From Cellulomonas sp. JZ18 (GTDB lineage: Bacteria; Actinomycetota; Actinomycetes; Actinomycetales; Cellulomonadaceae), in assembly GCF_009720485.1 (NCBI RefSeq), contig NZ_CP045245.1, positions 1,426,001 to 1,490,000 of the forward strand: DNA of 64,000 nt, in the 5' to 3' direction. The position numbers were made by a program, and so were the translations under genes. Below, one piece after another: positions 58,911 through 64,000 of this stretch. Positions within the stretch are counted from its first letter, which is position 1. Each line of letters begins with the position of its first letter. A model generated the notes under the pieces. That model made no database searches. It worked only from the letters and a program-made list of their open reading frames with translations, and had not been told where the DNA came from.

Positions 58911-60749
58911 GTGCAGCCGGTCCGACCCCAGCCGACCGACCACCCCCGCACCACCCGACGCGCCCGGCGCCTGTGCGTCGCCGCGCTCGCGGGCTCGCTC
59001 GCGCTCCTCGCGGCGTGCACGGACGGGACGCCGGACGGGTCGGGACGGACGGACGCCGCGACGTCGTCGCCGTCCCCGACGCCCACGGCCGCGACGCTGC
59101 AGGCGTCCCCGCCCCCCGCGACCGTGACCGACGACGACGCGGCCGTCGCGGCCGTGCAGACGTCGGCCGCGCTGTTCGCGTCCGCGCCGGTCGTCGTGCT
59201 CGCCGACGTCGCGGACGTGCCGGGTCAGCTGACGGCCGCCACGGCGGCCGTCGCCGTCGGCGCGCCCGTGCTGCTCACCGGCGCCGGTGCGGACGTCGCG
59301 GCGGAGGTCGAGCGGCTCGAGCCGCGGGCCGCGCTGGTCGTGGGCGCGGCCGATCCCGCCGTCCTGCCCGACGACGTCGACGCCGTCCCGCTGCCCGCCG
59401 GCGCGGACGCCGACGCCCTCGCGGACGTCACCGGGCGCCCCGTGGGCGCCGACACGCCCGTCGCCGCCGGCGGGGAGGCCGCCGCCGTGCGGGCGCTCGC
59501 CCCGGGTGACGTGGCGGTGCTGCGACCGCAGGCGGCCGACGGAGCGGCGGCCGACGGGGCTGCGACCAGCGGGACGCCGGCGGACGGCGGGTCCGGCGAC
59601 ACGGCCACGCCCGCGCCGAGCGGGTCCGCGACCACGTCCGCACCGGCCGGTCGGGACGACGCCGACGAGGACGGGCCGGCCCGGCTGCCCGCCACCGCGT
59701 CCCCGGCGACCGGCCCGGTCGTCCTCGGCCTCGTCGCCGGCCCGCAGCCGCTCGCGGCGCTCGCGACCCTGCGCGCCGCGGGCGCCGGCGTCCTCGACGT
59801 GCCCGGGGCGGACCCCCGGGCGACGGCGGCGTCCGTCGACCAGGTCGCCCAGGTGAAGCCGGCCGCCGTCGTCGCGCTGGGCGCGGCGTTCGGGCCCGCG
59901 GACCACCTGGCGCAGCGCGTCGCGACGGCGGCCACGGGTGTGCAGCTGCCGGGCGGCGGCCAGCTCGTGTTCCCCGCGGCGCAGGGGCAGCCGGGCAAGA
60001 GGTACGTGGCGCTGTACGGGACGCCCGGCTCCTCGGCGCTGGGCGTGCTGGGCGAGCAGGACGTGCCCGCCACGCTCGCCCGGGCGGAGCAGCACGCGGC
60101 GCCGTACCGGGCGCTGACGACCGACACGGTGGTGCCGATGGTCGAGATCATCGCGACGATCGCGTCCGCGGGGGCCGGTGACGACGGCGACTACTCCGCC
60201 GAGCGGCCCGTGGAGGACCTGCGTCCGCTGGTCGAGGCCGCGGGCGCGGCGGGCACGTACGTCGTCCTGGACCTGCAGCCCGGCAGGACAGACTTCGTCA
60301 CGCAGGCCCAGCGCTACGCCGACCTGCTCGCGATGCCGCACGTCGGCCTCGCGCTCGACCCGGAGTGGCGGCTCGCACCCGACCAGGTGCACCTGCGCCA
60401 GATCGGCTCGGTGAGCGCCGACGAGGTCAACGCGACCGCGGCGTGGCTCGCGCAGTTCACGCGCGATCGCGACCTGCCGCAGAAGATGTTCGTGCTGCAC
60501 CAGTTCCAGCTGCGCATGATCGGCGACCGGGAGCGGCTGGACACGTCGCACGACGAGCTCGCGACCGTCATCCACGTCGACGGCCAGGGCACCCAGCCGG
60601 CGAAGGCCGGGACGTGGGCGACGCTGCGCGCGGGCGCGCCGCCCGTGCACTGGGGCTGGAAGAACTTCTACGACGAGGACCAGCCGATGCTCGACCCGGT
60701 CCAGACGTACCAGGTGCAGCCCGTCCCGGACCTCGTGACCTACCAGTGA
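58911..60749 (+). CDS. Lipoprotein with cell-wall-binding-repeat-like N-domain and unknown C-domain
   Basis: 612 residues. A lipobox (LLAACTD) follows a short basic N-terminus, so it should be anchored outside the membrane. A Thr/Pro/Ser-rich linker comes next. Residues about 75-140 and 265-330 (LADVADVPGQLTAATAAVAVGAPVLLTG; VVLGLVAGPQPLAALATLRAAG) recall cell-wall-binding type 2 repeats, separated by an Ala/Gly/Thr linker. The C-terminal 270 residues (VPMVEIIATIAS, TYVVLDLQPGRTDFVTQAQRYA, VGLALDPEWRL, VHWGWKNFYDED) look like a TIM-barrel of unknown function. GGGAGGGG precedes the GTG. Confidence 0.75.
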   Translation: MQPVRPQPTDHPRTTRRARRLCVAALAGSLALLAACTDGTPDGSGRTDAATSSPSPTPTAATLQASPPPATVTDDDAAVAAVQTSAALFASAPVVVLADVADVPGQLTAATAAVAVGAPVLLTGAGADVAAEVERLEPRAALVVGAADPAVLPDDVDAVPLPAGADADALADVTGRPVGADTPVAAGGEAAAVRALAPGDVAVLRPQAADGAAADGAATSGTPADGGSGDTATPAPSGSATTSAPAGRDDADEDGPARLPATASPATGPVVLGLVAGPQPLAALATLRAAGAGVLDVPGADPRATAASVDQVAQVKPAAVVALGAAFGPADHLAQRVATAATGVQLPGGGQLVFPAAQGQPGKRYVALYGTPGSSALGVLGEQDVPATLARAEQHAAPYRALTTDTVVPMVEIIATIASAGAGDDGDYSAERPVEDLRPLVEAAGAAGTYVVLDLQPGRTDFVTQAQRYADLLAMPHVGLALDPEWRLAPDQVHLRQIGSVSADEVNATAAWLAQFTRDRDLPQKMFVLHQFQLRMIGDRERLDTSHDELATVIHVDGQGTQPAKAGTWATLRAGAPPVHWGWKNFYDEDQPMLDPVQTYQVQPVPDLVTYQ

Positions 60750-60803
60750 CCCGGCGGCGCGCCCGCGTGCGCGGGCGGCGCCCTCGTGCCTAGCGTGGCG
60801 GGC

Positions 60804-61640
60804 ATGACGGTCCCCACGCGCACGCTCCTCGACGGCCTCGAGCTGCCGGTCATCGGCTTCGGCACCTACCCGCTCAAGGGGCACGACGGGGTGGAGGCGG
60901 TCCGGTCCGCGATCGACGTCGGCTACCGGCTCATCGACACGGCGTACAACTACGAGAACGAGGGGTCGGTCGGCGAGGCGGTGCGCCGCAGCGGCGTGCC
61001 GCGGGACGAGCTCGTCCTGTCCTCGAAGCTGCCCGGCCGCTACCACCGGCACGACGACGCGGTGCGCGCCGTGCACGAGTCGCTCTTCCGTGCGCGCCTC
61101 GACCACTGGGACCTCTACCTCATCCACTGGCCCAACCCGAAGCAGGGGCTGTTCGTCGAGGCGTTCGCGACCCTGCTCGAGCTGCAGCAGGCCGGGCTGA
61201 TCCGCTCCGTCGGGGTGTCGAACTTCCTGCCCGAGCACCTGCACGCCCTGCTCGACGCGACGGGCCGCGTGCCCAGCGTGAACCAGGTGGAGCTGCACCC
61301 GTACTTCGTGCAGCGCGAGCAGCGCGCGGCCGACGAGACGCTCGGCGTCGTCACGGAGGCCTGGAGCCCGCTGGGCCGCGGCTCGGACGTGCTCGAGGAC
61401 CCCACGGTCGTCGAGATCGCGCGGGCGCACGGCGTCGGACCGGGCGAGGTGATCCTGCGCTGGGTGACGCAGCTCGGCGCGGTGCCGCTGCCGAAGGCGG
61501 CCGACCCCGAGCGGCAGCGCCGCAACCTCGGGGTGCTGTCGTTCACGCTCTCCGACGACGAGGTCGGCGCGATCACCGCCCTCGACCGGCCGGACGGGCG
61601 CCTGCAGGACCAGGACCCGGCGGAGTACGAGGAGTTCTGA
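60804..61640 (+). CDS. Aldo/keto reductase
   Basis: 278 residues. The catalytic tetrad is complete: Asp45 and Tyr50 (LIDTAYNYENE), Lys75 (SSKLPG), His108 (LIHWPNP). VGVSNFLPEHL and the C-terminal VPLPKAADPERQRRNL form the NADPH-binding part. The closest group is the 2,5-diketo-gluconate reductase type. TAGCGT seven bases before the ATG indicates a leaderless message. It is the last intact native gene before the foreign segment. Confidence 0.93.
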   Translation: MTVPTRTLLDGLELPVIGFGTYPLKGHDGVEAVRSAIDVGYRLIDTAYNYENEGSVGEAVRRSGVPRDELVLSSKLPGRYHRHDDAVRAVHESLFRARLDHWDLYLIHWPNPKQGLFVEAFATLLELQQAGLIRSVGVSNFLPEHLHALLDATGRVPSVNQVELHPYFVQREQRAADETLGVVTEAWSPLGRGSDVLEDPTVVEIARAHGVGPGEVILRWVTQLGAVPLPKAADPERQRRNLGVLSFTLSDDEVGAITALDRPDGRLQDQDPAEYEEF

Positions 61641-61733
61641 GACCCGTCCGCCGTCGTCCGTCGCCCGGGAGGGATCCGCGGGTGCCACGATGACGCGGCG
61701 CGCGCGAGCGTGCCCCCGACCGGAGGAGTACCG

Positions 61734-61856
61734 ATGACCGCACCCGTCCGCATCGGCGTCCAGCTGCAGCCGCAGCACGCCGACTACGCCCAGATCCGCG
61801 ACGCCGTCCTGCGCGCCGAGGACCTCGGGGTCGACGTGATCTTCAACTGGGACTAG
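61734..61856 (+). pseudogene. LLM-class flavin/F420-dependent oxidoreductase, truncated after 40 codons by insertion
   Basis: A normal start (CCGGAGGAG then ATG) opens MTAPVRIGVQLQPQHADYAQ and continues to GVDVIFNWD, the conserved N-terminus of luciferase-like F420-dependent oxidoreductases. In intact relatives this continues with a His-rich segment and a further 240 or so residues. Here a TAG follows at once and base composition changes. The 3' part is expected on the far side of the inserted island. Confidence 0.85.
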
Positions 61857-61991
61857 TTGCTGACCCAGAGTGGGTATAAGACTGCAGACGCTCGCGCCTC
61901 CCAATACACCGGCCGATTGAGGGCAGAGGCGCACGCGAACGCCTGCGCGGCTAGCGCAGCGCAGCGCAGCGACATATGGGAAGGAAGGCGC

Positions 61992-63224
61992 GTGGCGAAC
62001 GACCCAACACCATGGCCAGAGCTCGAAGACGCGTTCAGCGGAGTCCTCATCAAAGTCCTTGCCGTCGAAGATGATCGACGTGCCTTCTTGGGTCGATACC
62101 TGAATGGGAACGTTGCACGGTTTCAATACGAGGATGAGGTCGAATTCGAGCGCGGTGACGTCATCGTGGCCAACGATCAGGCATGGAGGCTTGCTCCTTC
62201 AAAGTCGTGGCCCGACGACACGCGCATCGGGATCGTTAGGCGGATCACGAAGGACGCGGTAGTCGTCGACGGGCCGACCGGTCTCCAAATGCTCGATGGG
62301 CAGGTGGATCCGAACCTCCAAGTCGGAAACACGGTCCAATACGACGATTACAGTGGCATTCGGCAGGTGGTCTCATCAACGCCGTTGAGGCCGCGCGAGA
62401 ACGACCTGGACGAGTCCCTCGCGGAATACCGCGCGAGCGTCGGGACGGGCGGAGAGTCCGGATTCCACTCGTTCGGGGGCTATAAGGACGTCATCGCCCG
62501 CGCTCGTGAACTGATCGAGACGCAACTTGAACGCCGTGAGGACTTAGATTCGATCGGCGCCCAACCGGTTCGTGGCGTCATCTTCACCGGCCCTCCCGGA
62601 ACCGGAAAGACCCACCTCGCACGCGCGATTGCTGCGGAAGCTTCAGCGGAGTTCTACGTAGTCAGCGGCCCCGCGGTGGTCAGCAAGTGGGTGGGCGACA
62701 GTGAGCAGACGCTCAGGAGACTCTTTGAAGCAGCATCGAAGGATGATCGAGCGATTATATTCTTCGACGAGATCGACAGCATTGCCGCCAAGCGGAGCAG
62801 TGACTCGCAGGGCGACGCTAAGCGGCTCGTAGCACAGTTGCTAACGCTGCTGGACGGGTTCACGGAGACCGGCAACATCATCGTCATCGCCGCGACAAAC
62901 CGTATCGAAGATGTCGATGAAGCTCTCCTTCGGCCAGGGCGGTTCGATTGGGAAATCGAATTCGGTCTGCCCAGCCGAGACGATCGCTTACAGATACTCC
63001 GCGTCCGGTCGGCTTCGCTATCGACCGAACAGGATCTCCCCTTGAACGAGTTGGCATCGATGACAGAAGGGTGGTCTGGGGCCGAATTGTCCGCTATCTG
63101 GACCGAGGCCGCTCTTGCGGCAGCGAAGGATCGGCGCCGTGCCATCTCGGCGGAGGATCTCGCTCTAGCATTTGAGCGCGTTGCTACCCGCCCGGAGCGC
63201 GTTCGATCCGGGGGAACTTCGTGA
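61992..63224 (+). CDS. PAN/CDC48-like AAA ATPase of an inserted island
   Basis: 410 residues from GTG 61992, with GGAAGGAAGG upstream. The N-terminal 130 residues are beta-rich and resemble the OB-type interdomain of proteasomal ATPases (FERGDVIVANDQAWRL, VVDGPTGLQML). The AAA domain has Walker A GPPGTGKT (200-207), Walker B IIFFDEID (Asp259, Glu260), sensor 1 VIAATN and the Arg finger region RPGRFD, then a normal lid. All catalytic residues are present. A single AAA ring ATPase with such an N-domain probably unfolds or remodels proteins. Its TGA overlaps the start of the next gene. Confidence 0.88.
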   Translation: MANDPTPWPELEDAFSGVLIKVLAVEDDRRAFLGRYLNGNVARFQYEDEVEFERGDVIVANDQAWRLAPSKSWPDDTRIGIVRRITKDAVVVDGPTGLQMLDGQVDPNLQVGNTVQYDDYSGIRQVVSSTPLRPRENDLDESLAEYRASVGTGGESGFHSFGGYKDVIARARELIETQLERREDLDSIGAQPVRGVIFTGPPGTGKTHLARAIAAEASAEFYVVSGPAVVSKWVGDSEQTLRRLFEAASKDDRAIIFFDEIDSIAAKRSSDSQGDAKRLVAQLLTLLDGFTETGNIIVIAATNRIEDVDEALLRPGRFDWEIEFGLPSRDDRLQILRVRSASLSTEQDLPLNELASMTEGWSGAELSAIWTEAALAAAKDRRRAISAEDLALAFERVATRPERVRSGGTS

Positions 63225-64000
63225 ACATTCGTCAGTGGCCGTCGAGGTTCAGGAGGTGGCGCTTCGAGCGCCAGCGCTCGAAGCGTCTCAAGAGCGCGGC
63301 TGGGTCCCAGGCAGAGACCCCACCTTTGCGAGAGTTCGTCTACCTCGATGCGGTGAGTCTCCAGAGTCTTCTCGTGTCGCAAGCGATGACTATCCCCGAG
63401 TCGGTGATGCTTGCCGCGGGGCGCGGTAGCGAGGCGGAGATCTCGAGTTCCCTCTCGGCGGACGCTCTGGTAGGTAGTGGCGAAGTCGCCGCGCGCTATC
63501 AGACTATGAGTTCTAGCAGCCAAGAAGTATCACGCCGCGCGTTGATCCAGAGCTCATTCAAGGAGTTTCGAGAACTGCCGCTCGAGTTCAAATTGTCGGA
63601 GTTTGACAAGCGAACGGCCGGTGGCTTCAGCATGCTCTCCGAGTTTGGGGTGAAGGCTGACGGACTTCGTCGAGGCGAGTTGGTTGAGATCGAGGTCATC
63701 TTAGAGGTCGACCCGGTCTACAAACTCGCCGCGATGGTGTCGGAATACTCCGAGATGGCGAACGCGTACCCGCAGATGTTCGAAGGCGGAGTCTTGGGAT
63801 TCCTTCGAGGCTCGCAGCCGATCATCAAGGTGCTACAGCGCTTTCTCGCTGGCTTGATTCCGATTCGAGCAACGGCCGCGAGTATCGTGGTGATCGAACA
63901 TGAGGGTCAGGAGTACGTGGCCGAGTCCGGCTCCGCTGGCCCTGATGTGCGCGAGCGACCGTTGCGGATCGTGGGGGTCACGGAGCAGCAGAACTACTGG
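63221..64000 (+). CDS. DUF6414-like protein, C-terminus beyond window
   Basis: 260 codons visible, open to the window edge. After a very basic start (RFRRWRFERQRSKRLK) comes REFVYLDAVSLQSLLVSQ, which resembles the DUF6414 opening. LSEFDKRTAGGFSMLSEFG and RRGELVEIEVILEVDPVYKL follow, then an amphipathic stretch and IVVIEHEGQEYV. The family has no known activity. The GTG overlaps the ATPase stop (GTGA), so the two are translated together and probably form one complex. The family assignment is from memory of its opening motif and is moderately secure. Confidence 0.7.
   Translation, partial: MNIRQWPSRFRRWRFERQRSKRLKSAAGSQAETPPLREFVYLDAVSLQSLLVSQAMTIPESVMLAAGRGSEAEISSSLSADALVGSGEVAARYQTMSSSSQEVSRRALIQSSFKEFRELPLEFKLSEFDKRTAGGFSMLSEFGVKADGLRRGELVEIEVILEVDPVYKLAAMVSEYSEMANAYPQMFEGGVLGFLRGSQPIIKVLQRFLAGLIPIRATAASIVVIEHEGQEYVAESGSAGPDVRERPLRIVGVTEQQNYW

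Larger units (their letters stand above)
61857..64000 (+). mobile_element. Left end of a lower-GC inserted island (continues beyond window)
   Basis: From about 61854 the sequence is visibly less GC-rich and uses codons such as TTA, ATA and AAA that native genes here avoid. The junction coincides with truncation of a conserved gene. ACCCA-GAG-TGGGT (61863-61875) is a small inverted repeat at the edge. No integrase or transposase lies in the visible part, so the class of element is unknown. It carries a coupled AAA ATPase and DUF6414-like pair. Confidence 0.75.

Noticed and set aside
61854-61880. Insertion sequence terminal inverted repeat at the island edge
   Set aside because: Only 5-base arms, and no transposase in the visible 2.1 kb; the element class cannot be stated.
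61857-61991. TTG at 61857 as start of the AAA ATPase
   Set aside because: The extra 45 residues have no family match and no ribosome site; GTG 61992 has GGAAGGAAGG upstream.
58518-62126. 1202-codon minus-strand open frame
   Set aside because: Antisense to lipoprotein and aldo-keto reductase genes and crosses the island junction; a shadow frame.

Overview
The window is very GC-rich. It has dense gene packing, many 4-base GTGA/ATGA stop-start overlaps, many GTG starts and apparently leaderless genes. This points to a high-GC actinobacterium. The mix of polysaccharide enzymes (pectate lyase, two GH3 enzymes, a GH65 phosphorylase) would suit Cellulomonas or a close relative, but that placement is inference. 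No tRNA, rRNA or CRISPR array was seen.

Layout. 0-3 kb: a leftward MarR / DoxX / twin-VOC / NAD(P)-binding operon that looks like a quinone or catechol stress unit, with its operator at 2.95 kb. 3-9.3 kb: PAP2 phosphatase, a small VOC protein, an ECF42-type sigma factor coupled to a YCII protein, and a MASE1-PAS-PP2C phosphatase. 9.4-13.4 kb: a polyol module (long-chain dehydrogenase, RbtT/DalT-like permease, divergent DeoR regulator, operator array). 13.5-16.7 kb: GH65 phosphorylase plus beta-phosphoglucomutase. 16.8-19 kb: pyruvate oxidase and a YjbR protein. 19.2-30.1 kb: a LytTR/GHKL two-component pair, UDP-galactopyranose mutase, and a divergent run of a permuted membrane GH3, a second GH3, GtrA and GT2; this looks like a regulated surface-glycan module. 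30.1-41.2 kb: two BCCT carriers, a FAD monooxygenase/TetR pair, two acetyltransferases, a ChrA-type transporter and a ThrE-type exporter. 41.3-47.9 kb: PEP carboxylase, a Ycf46-like AAA ATPase, a Nudix hydrolase, a VOC protein and a SigG-like sigma factor. 48-52 kb: secreted pectate lyase under a LacI-type palindrome, a CYTH protein and a second twin-VOC protein. 52.1-56.2 kb: a ykoFEDC-type thiamine/HMP uptake operon behind a TPP riboswitch. 56.3-61.6 kb: SnoaL-like protein, CHAD protein, glutathionyl-hydroquinone reductase homologue, lipoprotein, aldo-keto reductase.

At 61.85 kb an LLM-class oxidoreductase gene stops after 40 codons. The sequence then changes to lower GC and different codon use. 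This foreign segment runs to the window edge and carries a PAN/CDC48-like AAA ATPase translationally coupled to a DUF6414-like protein. It is the left end of an inserted island and the best candidate for an undescribed (possibly defence) system.

Three cross-links stand out. The operator TTGA-N4-TCAA occurs both at the MarR operon and, 48 kb away, in the promoter of a second twin-VOC gene. A 17-base direct repeat with 21-base period sits between the mutase and the GH3 operon, next to a LytTR regulator gene. Five single-base reading-frame breaks in four genes are each repaired by one base in a short G/C run, which suggests systematic under-calling in the assembly rather than gene decay.
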